A stretch of 6,193 bases of DNA from Propionivibrio sp. (GTDB lineage Bacteria; Pseudomonadota; Gammaproteobacteria; Burkholderiales; Rhodocyclaceae): contig QKII01000240.1 in the NCBI GenBank assembly GCA_003249625.1, positions 1 through 6,193 of the forward strand, given 5' to 3'. Shown here one piece after another: positions 1-5,004 of this stretch (within the stretch, counting starts at the first letter, position 1; each line of letters starts with the position of its first letter). Below the pieces are notes generated by a model. It made no database searches and had not been told where the DNA came from. It saw only the letters and a program-made list of their open reading frames with translations. A program made the translations under genes and the position numbers.

Positions 1-617
1 CACTGGAAATGCTGGCCGAAACACCGGAAAAGGAAGAGCGGGAACGGCTCTGGCAAATGATGGAAGAGGATCTCGACGAACTCGACGAACTGATCGAGTC
101 CAGTCTGGCCTATTCGCGCTTCGAACGGGAGCAACCACAACCGCACTTAACCGCAGTCGACTTCGCCTCCTGGCTGTCTGACGAAGTCGAATCGGTGCGC
201 ATTCTCGGCCGCAACCTCGACATCTCGATCGACACCAGCAGCCTGCCGGAAGACCAGGAAGTGGAACTCGATCTGAAGAGCATGCCGTACGCGGTAACAA
301 ACCTGTTGCGCAACGCCCTCAAATACACGCGGAGCAGAATTGTCGTCAGCGCCGAGGTCGTCGGCAAGAACATACGTGTGCACGTCGACGACGATGGAAT
401 CGGCATCCCCCCGGACGAACGTCAGCGCGTATTCACCGCCTTTACCCGACTCGACCGCTCACGTGACCGAGCAACCGGCGGACACGGTCTGGGACTGGCC
501 ATCGTCCGCCTGGTTCTCGAACAGCATGGCGGCAGCGCCTTTGCCGACGAATCACCACTCGGCGGCGCTCGATTTACGCTGAGCTGGCCATTGTTACAGA
601 GCGTCACACAACCCTGA
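1..617 (+). CDS. rstB: RstB-like sensor histidine kinase, C-terminal part (5' end outside window)
   Basis: This is the catalytic half of a two-component sensor kinase that autophosphorylates with ATP and passes the phosphate to a response regulator. The frame is open to the left edge (first full codon at 3), so the sensor domain, membrane segments and phosphoacceptor His lie upstream. Counting from the Met at 9, residues 10-40 are the second dimerisation helix, ending in SLAYSRFE. The N box is NLLRNALKY (98-106). The G1 box is DDDGIGIPP (127-135). The F box region is FTAFTRLDRSRDR (142-154). The G2 box is GHGLGLAIV (158-166). The WLSDEVESVR stretch, the RLD-SRDR-TGG pattern and the ending LGGARF-SWPL resemble my memory of E. 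coli RstB closely. That assignment is by eye, and another HPK1-type kinase is possible. The matching RstA-like regulator is expected just upstream. All ATP-binding motifs are intact and the stop is TGA at 615-617. Confidence 0.88.
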   Translation, partial: LEMLAETPEKEERERLWQMMEEDLDELDELIESSLAYSRFEREQPQPHLTAVDFASWLSDEVESVRILGRNLDISIDTSSLPEDQEVELDLKSMPYAVTNLLRNALKYTRSRIVVSAEVVGKNIRVHVDDDGIGIPPDERQRVFTAFTRLDRSRDRATGGHGLGLAIVRLVLEQHGGSAFADESPLGGARFTLSWPLLQSVTQP

Positions 618-653
618 CGAAAGTACCAAAGTCGTCCCGAGCCCCTGTACTAA

Positions 654-672
654 GATCTTCGACTTGAAGATC
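654..672. repeat. Perfect 7-bp inverted repeat after the kinase gene
   Basis: GATCTTC (654-660), a five-base loop, then GAAGATC (666-672), 37 bases past the kinase stop codon. No T-run follows on either strand, so it is not a canonical intrinsic terminator. It could be an mRNA 3'-end stabilising hairpin or a dyad operator for the downstream gene. The rest of 618-833 shows no gene, clear promoter or other structure that I can support. Confidence 0.5.
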
Positions 673-833
673 AGACCGGTGAAAAGCTCCCGCATGCTGC
701 TGCTCATTCAGATCTCTGCTGTTTTTCGCGACGTGTTGCTCACGATCGCCGGCCGTTCCCCCTCTCGCAGGCTCCCTGCTTCCCCCATTCCTATTCTTGT
801 TGTTTTCTCCGTAAAAACGCACGGTTGAACACC

Positions 834-1022
834 ATGGCATTTCGCTCGACGAGTTTCCCGATCGCCGAAGGAGCCGGAATTTTTGTTGGCGTACTCGCCT
901 GGGATCTGCTCAGCGAAGGGCAGTTGAATTTGGTAAAAGCACTCGCCATTGCCGTACCGTGCACGATCGTGTGGTTCGCGCTTCGCTACTGGAAACAGAA
1001 ATCCCGCCATTCACAGCATTGA
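834..1022 (+). CDS. Small predicted two-helix inner-membrane protein (62 aa), unknown function
   Basis: I do not recognise a named family. The ATG at 834 gives 62 residues: a short polar start (MAFRSTSF), a first hydrophobic helix around residues 9-28 (GAGIFVGVLAWDLL), a short polar turn (SEGQLN), a second helix around 32-53 (ALAIAVPCTIVWFALRYW), and a basic tail (KQKSRHSQH). The positive-inside rule suggests both ends face the cytoplasm. The reading frame also permits a TTG start at 825 (65 aa). Neither start has a good Shine-Dalgarno sequence, which lowers confidence. The coherent hairpin-like hydropathy and the lack of a competing gene argue that it is real. It lies 216 bases after the sensor kinase on the same strand, so co-transcription is possible but not shown. 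The sRNA region begins just after its TGA stop at 1020-1022. Confidence 0.62.
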   Translation: MAFRSTSFPIAEGAGIFVGVLAWDLLSEGQLNLVKALAIAVPCTIVWFALRYWKQKSRHSQH

Positions 1023-1027
1023 ACCAC

Positions 1028-1044
1028 CGGTCACATTCGGTCAC
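1028..1044 (+). repeat. CGGTCAC direct repeat, one helical turn apart
   Basis: CGGTCAC occurs at 1028-1034 and again at 1038-1044, a 10-base period that puts both copies on one face of the helix. It lies just after the small membrane gene's stop and is centred about 65 bases before the proposed small-RNA start. That is a normal position for an activator site. No matching known regulator is claimed; with only two copies it could be chance. Confidence 0.3.
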
Positions 1045-1089
1045 GAAAAGCGGCAACACGCACCACAGACGCCCCGGCGACTGTGCTCC

Positions 1090-1095
1090 TATACT
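1090..1095 (+). promoter_or_regulatory. Candidate -10 box (TATACT) for the small RNA
   Basis: TATACT at 1090-1095 is one base from the sigma-70 TATAAT consensus. It ends 5 bases before the first base of stem-loop 1 (1101), so a start at about 1101-1102 would begin exactly at the first structured base. No good -35 box sits 16-18 bases upstream (1066-1073 reads cagacgcc). The promoter may therefore need an activator, which would fit the direct repeat further upstream. Confidence 0.5.
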
Positions 1096-1100
1096 GCAGT

Positions 1101-1199
1101 CATTGCTTCAGCGTCCCCCGCTGACAATGTTTGACCCTCCCTGACCCATCGCAACGATGGGACTTTCAATCCCGTGCCACACCGGCGCGGGATTTTTTT
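1101..1199 (+). ncRNA. Candidate ~99-nt small regulatory RNA with three stem-loops and a CCUCC motif
   Basis: The stretch between the small membrane gene and the converging methyltransferase gene folds by eye into three consecutive hairpins. Stem-loop 1 pairs 1101-1105 with 1125-1129 and 1108-1113 with 1119-1124, with a two-base bulge at 1106-1107 and loop UCCCC. A single-stranded segment, 1130-1144, reads UUUGACCCUCCCUGA. Stem-loop 2 pairs CCCAUCG (1145-1151) with CGAUGGG (1155-1161) around a three-base loop. After a short linker, stem-loop 3 (1169-1193) is a Rho-independent terminator with a T7 tail. A TATACT box sits at the right distance before stem-loop 1. No plus-strand gene follows, so this is not a leader or riboswitch. 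The C-rich loops and U-rich tail suggest an Hfq-type antisense sRNA that hits ribosome-binding sites (inference). It could instead be released from the 3' UTR of the upstream gene. A family called betaproteobacterial toxic small RNA exists; I could not test membership. Confidence 0.65.
1169..1199 (+). terminator. Rho-independent terminator of the small RNA
   Basis: The ten-pair stem runs 1169-1178 with 1184-1193 (ATCCCGTGCC with GGCGCGGGAT, one G-U pair). The loop is five bases (ACACC), and T1193-T1199 form a seven-T tract directly at the 3' base of the stem. The T-run lies only on the plus-strand side, so it ends transcripts of the small RNA and any read-through from the small membrane gene, not the minus-strand operon. 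Confidence 0.85.
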
Positions 1200-1203
1200 A
1201 TCT

Positions 1204-1227
1204 GCGTCCGCTTGCACAGCGGAACGC
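1204..1227. repeat. GC-rich inverted repeat just past the methyltransferase gene
   Basis: GCG-TCCGCT (1204-1212) pairs with AGCGGA-A-CGC (1218-1227) around a five-base loop, giving nine pairs with one bulged base at 1224. On the minus strand it starts 12 bases after the TGA stop of the operon's last gene. What follows it on that strand is an A-run, not a T-run, so it is not a classical intrinsic terminator. It may protect the operon mRNA 3' end or act with Rho. Confidence 0.4.
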
Positions 1228-1238
1228 TCGCTCCCCGC

Positions 1239-2495
1239 TCACCGCCGTTGCATTATTGCGGCAAAGAATCCGTCCATGCCATGCTTGTGCGGCAACAGGC
1301 GCAAGCGTTCGTCCGCTTCTATTTCGATGCCTTGTCGATGCAAGATTTCACCCGCATGGAGTGTAGAAAACTCCGGGTGACTCGCCAGGAAACTGGCCAC
1401 CACCGCGTCGTTCTCGCTGTCGAGAAGACTGCAGGTCGCGTAGACGAGCCGCCCGCCCGGTTTCACCAGCGACGCTGCAGCGGCAAGAATGGACGCCTGC
1501 TTGACGTTCAGTTCGGCGACACTCTCTGGCGTTTGCCGCCATTTGAGGTCCGGGTTGCGGCGCAGCGTGCCGAGACCGGAACACGGTGCATCGACCAGCA
1601 CCCGATCGAGTTTGCCGGCCAAGCGCTTTACACGCTGGTCGTGCTCTGAATCGATGCGCACCGGGTGGACGTTGGAAAGTCCCGAACGCGCCAGGCGCGG
1701 CTTGAGCTTGGCCAACCTTTTTTCCGCCACATCGAAAGCGTAGAGCCGCCCTTGCGAACGCATCAGCGCACCGAGCATAAGCGTCTTTCCCCCAGCGCCC
1801 GCACAAAAGTCGGCAACCATCTCGCCACGCTTCGGCTGAATCAGGAAGCCGAGCAACTGGCTACCTTCGTCCTGGACTTCGATGCTGCCGTCGACGAACA
1901 GCGGATGACGCGAGAGCGCCGGCTTCCCGGCCAGGCGGATACCCACGGGCGAATACGTGCAGGCCTCGGCAGACAACCCGTCTGCGCGCAGGCGTTCGAG
2001 CACAGCGTCACGCTCGGCTTTCAGCGTATTCACGCGCAGGTCGAGCGGTGCAGGCTGGTTCAGTGATTTCGCCAGGAGGTCCAGATCCTCCGGCGCAAAC
2101 TGCTGTGTGAGCCGTTCGTACAGCCAGTCCGGGAGGTCGAGACGAACCGCGGGCGGCAATTCTTCCATCCGGACAGCCTTGGCCTCCGCCAGCCATTTTT
2201 TCTCCGACTCATGGAGTACATCGTCCAGTTCCCGGCGATTCAGCCCCTGCAGGCAGGCGAGGTTGGACAGAATCAGCCGCCGCGACGACACCTGATCAAG
2301 GCAGCGCGCGGACAGTGAGCGCTTGTGGCGCAAGACGGCATAAACGTTCTCGGCAATGAAGCCGCGATCCTTGTGACCGAGTTCGCGGTGCTGGCGGAAG
2401 TAATGCGAGACAACGGAATCGGCAGCGAACGGCGAGCGCAGCAGTTCAGCGAGGAGCGATTCAGCGTGTTTGAGTTGGGCGGGAGAGAAGCGCAT
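1239..2495 (-). CDS. RsmB/NOP-family SAM-dependent rRNA m5C methyltransferase
   Basis: This enzyme transfers a methyl group from S-adenosylmethionine to C5 of a cytosine, presumably in 16S rRNA, in the cytoplasm. The 418 residues are close to E. coli RsmB in length. Residues 1-130 are an all-helical N-terminal part resembling a NusB-like RNA-binding domain. The SAM-binding motif I is DFCAGAGGKT (about 229-238). Motif IV is DAPCSGLGTLRRNPDLKW (302-319), with Cys305 acting in product release. Motif VI is YATCS (352-356), with Cys355 the likely nucleophile. The C-terminal HGMDGFFAA (405-413) is also typical. The ATG at 2495 lies 6 bases after the preceding TGA, with a weak AGGA upstream, suggesting translational coupling. 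Motif I reads FCAGAGGKT rather than the CAAPGGKT of RsmB from E. coli. It may therefore be a paralogous NOP/Sun subfamily with a different target base, so I give no symbol. It is the last gene of the probable operon. Confidence 0.9.
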   Translation of the reverse strand: MRFSPAQLKHAESLLAELLRSPFAADSVVSHYFRQHRELGHKDRGFIAENVYAVLRHKRSLSARCLDQVSSRRLILSNLACLQGLNRRELDDVLHESEKKWLAEAKAVRMEELPPAVRLDLPDWLYERLTQQFAPEDLDLLAKSLNQPAPLDLRVNTLKAERDAVLERLRADGLSAEACTYSPVGIRLAGKPALSRHPLFVDGSIEVQDEGSQLLGFLIQPKRGEMVADFCAGAGGKTLMLGALMRSQGRLYAFDVAEKRLAKLKPRLARSGLSNVHPVRIDSEHDQRVKRLAGKLDRVLVDAPCSGLGTLRRNPDLKWRQTPESVAELNVKQASILAAAASLVKPGGRLVYATCSLLDSENDAVVASFLASHPEFSTLHAGEILHRQGIEIEADERLRLLPHKHGMDGFFAAIMQRR

Positions 2496-2501
2496 GCGGT
2501 A

Positions 2502-3548
2502 TCAGGGTCCTGTTTGGATTTCGGTGGCCACCTGCACCAGGCTGCCCCCGTCGGAATCAAGGTGGCGAATTTTAACCGGGAGCTTCCAGTAATCGTAAGC
2601 GAGCCAGAATTCCGTGACGTTGTCGCCCGGTGCGCGCAGATGCAGCGTGCGCAGGACGCCAAGCGGAACCTCGATTTCCTCGTCTCCGATTACCTCCAGA
2701 CGATAGGTGCTGTATTTTTTACCGGTCGCGACGGGCAGCGACGCCTGCTCTGTCGTGGGCAATTCGAGGAAGCCAAGCTGGTAATACAGTGAAAGAAGAT
2801 CCTGTGCGCCTGGATCGAGAACCTGATCCCCACGGTTGCCGACCTTGATCCGCATCATTTCCCAGTCGAAAAACGCCCGCTCGCGCGGCTTGCGCGTATC
2901 GCGCCGGATGGCGAACACCTCTGGCTGCAGGCCCGCTTCGGTATAGCGGCCCAAGCTTTCCATCTCGATGAACACCGTTCGCAGCAAACGCACCAGTCCC
3001 GTCGTTTCAATCACCGAACGCAAGCGATAACGCCCGTCGGAGAATTCCCATTCCTGGTAAGCCCGTCCGATCTCGAACTCAGAATCCCCACGATCGACAC
3101 GAAAACGGATGATTCCGTGTGTGGGCAGACGGAGGTCATCTGGAATGTCAGGTTGCGTTACCTGAGGGGCTCTGACGGCAGGCGGATACTCTTGCGCTGC
3201 GGCTACCGCTTCTGACGCAGCAACGTTTGCAACATCATCGACACTCATTTCCGTGTCGGGCGCGGAAAGCGCCGATCGGGCCGTGCTGTTCGGCGGCAGC
3301 GGACGAACGGCACGCTGCGCGGGTTTTCTGCGCTCAACTCGGCTGGACGCAGCGCCCTTTCGCGCCTGTGTCTCGGCAATGCGCTTCGCGTATTCAACAG
3401 GCTTTGGCACCGACGGTGGAGGAGGATGCAATTTGGCCATAATCGGCAACGGCGCTGGCTCATCTGGCAATTCAAGGACTGGGCCGAACAGAACAGCCAG
3501 ATGTAACCCTATCGAGATGAACAGGGTGACGAGCAGCACGCGCGGCAT
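2502..3548 (-). CDS. Membrane-anchored DUF3108 protein with TonB-like proline-rich stalk
   Basis: The 348-residue protein has three parts. Residues 4-24 form a single hydrophobic segment (LLVTLFISIGLHLAVLFGP) that acts as an uncleaved anchor or signal. Residues 27-52 are proline-rich (PAPLP, HPPPPSVPKPVEY), followed to about 140 by a low-complexity basic and alanine-rich linker. This layout resembles the N-terminus of TonB. Residues 145-345 look like a DUF3108 domain, a beta-rich periplasmic fold (GIIRFRVDRGDSEFEIG, YRLRSVIETTGL, FWLAYDYWKLPVKIRH). The function of DUF3108 is not established; an envelope or lipid-binding role is inference. The ATG at 3548 is preceded by GGAAGGGG, a serviceable ribosome-binding site that runs into a long G-run. 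It starts 16 bases after purN and ends 6 bases before the methyltransferase gene. The purN, DUF3108, RsmB-type order is familiar to me from betaproteobacteria. Confidence 0.85.
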   Translation of the reverse strand: MPRVLLVTLFISIGLHLAVLFGPVLELPDEPAPLPIMAKLHPPPPSVPKPVEYAKRIAETQARKGAASSRVERRKPAQRAVRPLPPNSTARSALSAPDTEMSVDDVANVAASEAVAAAQEYPPAVRAPQVTQPDIPDDLRLPTHGIIRFRVDRGDSEFEIGRAYQEWEFSDGRYRLRSVIETTGLVRLLRTVFIEMESLGRYTEAGLQPEVFAIRRDTRKPRERAFFDWEMMRIKVGNRGDQVLDPGAQDLLSLYYQLGFLELPTTEQASLPVATGKKYSTYRLEVIGDEEIEVPLGVLRTLHLRAPGDNVTEFWLAYDYWKLPVKIRHLDSDGGSLVQVATEIQTGP

Positions 3549-3563
3549 CGCCCCCCCCTTCCA
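3549..3563 (-). promoter_or_regulatory. Ribosome-binding site of the DUF3108 gene with a G-homopolymer
   Basis: On the minus strand the leader reads GGAA, then a run of eight Gs (3551-3558), then CG and the ATG at 3548. The Shine-Dalgarno sequence is therefore embedded in a homopolymer only two bases from the start codon. Length changes in this run would alter the spacing between ribosome-binding site and start without touching the reading frame. Confidence 0.6.
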
Positions 3564-3564
3564 G

Positions 3565-4221
3565 TTAGTCGCACCCCGACAGTGTCGGCGAAATCAGGAC
3601 AGTTTCGCCCGCCTGCTGCCCAGTCACTTCGACACGCGCATCAAGCAAACGCAAACCGCCTTCGACAAACCAGCGCACCGCCAGCGGGTATATCCGATGC
3701 TCCTGCGCAAGAACTCGCGCCGCCAGAGAGGCCTCATCGTCGCCATCGAGAACGGGTACGGCCGCTTGGGCAATGATCGGCCCGTGATCAAGCGTCGGCG
3801 TCACGAAATGCACCGTACAGCCATGAATGCGCACGCCCTCATCCAGCGCGCGCTGATGCGTGCGCAGACCGGGGAAGGCGGGAAGCAGTGACGGATGAAT
3901 GTTCATCATTCGCCCAGCGTACCGTTCGACAAAACCGTTGCTCAGGATTCGCATGAAGCCGGCGAGGACGACCAGATCGGGAGAAAACGCGTCGATCGCT
4001 TCGGCCATGGCTGAATCGAACGACTCCCGGTCCGGGTACAAGGCGTGATCGATGACGCGCGTTGGAATCCCTGCGGCGGCTGCCGTCTTCAAGCCAGCGG
4101 CCTTGGGCCGGTTGGAAAGTACCGCGGCGACGCGAACAGGCATCGAGCCGTCTGCCGCGGCAGCCAACAGTGACTCCATGTTGCTGCCACGTCCGGATAT
4201 GAGGATAACGATGGACTTCAT
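3565..4221 (-). CDS. purN: Phosphoribosylglycinamide formyltransferase (GAR transformylase)
   Basis: PurN transfers a formyl group from 10-formyltetrahydrofolate to glycinamide ribonucleotide, the third step of purine synthesis, in the cytoplasm. I chose the ATG at 4221 (218 aa) because it gives MKSIVILISGRGSN, matching the family N-terminus directly. In-frame starts at 4233 (ATG) and 4242 (TTG, overlapping the upstream stop) would add 4 or 7 residues, and no start has a strong ribosome-binding site. Seen: phosphate-binding loop GRGSN (10-14), NIHPSLLPAFPG (107-118) with catalytic Asn107 and His109, and HFVTPTLDHGP (138-148) with catalytic Asp145. All three catalytic residues are present, so it should be active. 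It follows the lipoprotein gene by 17 bases (or overlaps it) and precedes the DUF3108 gene by 16, so it is probably co-transcribed with both. The PurT alternative is excluded, as that enzyme is a much larger ATP-grasp protein. Confidence 0.96.
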   Translation of the reverse strand: MKSIVILISGRGSNMESLLAAAADGSMPVRVAAVLSNRPKAAGLKTAAAAGIPTRVIDHALYPDRESFDSAMAEAIDAFSPDLVVLAGFMRILSNGFVERYAGRMMNIHPSLLPAFPGLRTHQRALDEGVRIHGCTVHFVTPTLDHGPIIAQAAVPVLDGDDEASLAARVLAQEHRIYPLAVRWFVEGGLRLLDARVEVTGQQAGETVLISPTLSGCD

Positions 4222-4238
4222 CTTGAACTTCATCTGAT

Positions 4239-4952
4239 TCAAAGCGACCCGACAGGAAGAAAGACCGCCGTCGCAATGCTCTGGGTCAGGCGCGTAATCG
4301 ATCGACCATGCTTGTCGGCAACGACCTTGGCCAGAAAATCCAACAGGCCGATGATGCGTCCGAATTCGCGCTCAAAACTCAGATTCGGGTTATTCGGATC
4401 CAGCTCGTTGGATACGAGCAGGGGGCCGCCGTTGGCATTCCGCGTCGATGACATTTTCCAGACGGCGATTTCAATGTTGCGGGCGCAATTGTAGAGCTTT
4501 TGCGCGTCGAGGCTGTCGAGTACGTAGAAATCGTCCTTGTGTTCGAATGCGGCATCGACCATTCCGATCAGGCCTGCCATGACGGCCAGGATCCGGTCGC
4601 CCTGATACAGTGCACTAAAAGCGAACAGGGCCGCATCGCCCTCCCGCCGCCCGCCCAGCTCCGGGAAATCGAGCGAGCCGATGAACAGGCGATCTACTGC
4701 CGTACCAACTCCAAATCGACCGCCTTTCTTCCATTCCCACGGATTGCGCTGGTAAAGCTTGTGGGCCAGCCGACGCAGGCCGGCCATAACCTCCGCACGG
4801 CTCGCATCGATGACGCGATCAATTTCGGTTTTCGCCAGATAGCGCGGATCAAACCGCGGCTCCTGCGCCCGCCCCGAACGAAACTCGGTCGCACAACCAC
4901 CGATCGCCAGGAAGGCGAGAAACAACAACAAGGGAGCCGATGTCAGTCGCAT
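4239..4952 (-). CDS. Predicted lipoprotein of unknown function (237 aa)
   Basis: I do not recognise a named domain. The N-terminus is a clear lipoprotein signal: MRLTSAPLLLFLAFLAIGGC with lipobox AIGGC and lipidation Cys20. The next residues, Ala-Thr, are not an Asp+2 retention signal, which suggests the outer membrane. The mature part is mostly helical. It has a conserved-looking stretch with Asn-Pro-Trp-Glu-Trp (about 70-74), a Gly/Ala-rich hydrophobic segment (ILAVMAGLIGMVDAAF, about 121-136), a single further Cys (DAQKLYNCARN) and a hydrophobic C-terminus (IATAVFLPVGSL). No catalytic motif is evident. The ATG at 4952 has no Shine-Dalgarno sequence. It is the first gene of the minus-strand cluster and its TGA (4239-4241) abuts or overlaps the purN start region. 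It is a hypothetical envelope protein; a link to purine synthesis is positional only. Confidence 0.82.
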   Translation of the reverse strand: MRLTSAPLLLFLAFLAIGGCATEFRSGRAQEPRFDPRYLAKTEIDRVIDASRAEVMAGLRRLAHKLYQRNPWEWKKGGRFGVGTAVDRLFIGSLDFPELGGRREGDAALFAFSALYQGDRILAVMAGLIGMVDAAFEHKDDFYVLDSLDAQKLYNCARNIEIAVWKMSSTRNANGGPLLVSNELDPNNPNLSFEREFGRIIGLLDFLAKVVADKHGRSITRLTQSIATAVFLPVGSL

Positions 4953-4958
4953 CGCCGC

Positions 4959-4964
4959 ATCATA
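4959..4964 (-). promoter_or_regulatory. Possible -10 box (TATGAT) before the lipoprotein gene
   Basis: TATGAT, one mismatch to TATAAT, ends 6 bases before the ATG at 4952. A normal start 6-7 bases downstream would fall on the ATG itself, giving a leaderless message, which would fit the missing Shine-Dalgarno sequence. No convincing -35 hexamer lies 16-18 bases further upstream, so the call is weak. The 52-base gap also lacks a clear terminator for the TRAP gene. Confidence 0.25.
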
Positions 4965-5004
4965 GCGCAGGATGCCAAGCTGCGGCCCCGAAACAAACTT
5001 GTAC

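Noticed and set aside
708..1010. 100-codon minus-strand frame opposite the small membrane gene
   Set aside because: It has no coherent hydropathy or motif, while the plus-strand frame gives a sensible two-helix membrane protein.
1101..1199. Idea that the small RNA is 6S RNA or a riboswitch
   Set aside because: 6S RNA is about 180 nt with one long open-bubble hairpin, unlike these three separate stems. No gene follows on the same strand for a riboswitch to control.
1131..1649. 172-codon plus-strand reading frame across the small RNA and the end of the methyltransferase gene
   Set aside because: It is antisense to a well-supported methyltransferase, has a TTG start inside the small RNA and no recognisable protein features.
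3549..3563. Direct pairing of the small RNA's C-rich segments with the G-run before the DUF3108 start
   Set aside because: Only about five or six G-C pairs form without wobble or mismatch, which any C-rich RNA would show against a G-run.
3253..3891. 212-codon plus-strand reading frame over DUF3108 and purN
   Set aside because: It crosses two real minus-strand genes and shows no domain or ribosome-binding site.
4240..4242. TTG start for purN overlapping the lipoprotein stop
   Set aside because: It adds seven residues before the conserved MKSIVILISGRGSN; ATG starts at 4221 or 4233 are more likely.
4953..5004. Intrinsic terminator after the TRAP permease gene
   Set aside because: Short stems can be drawn (GCCGCA with TGCGGC; CGCAG with CTGCG), but loops are long and no T-tract follows.
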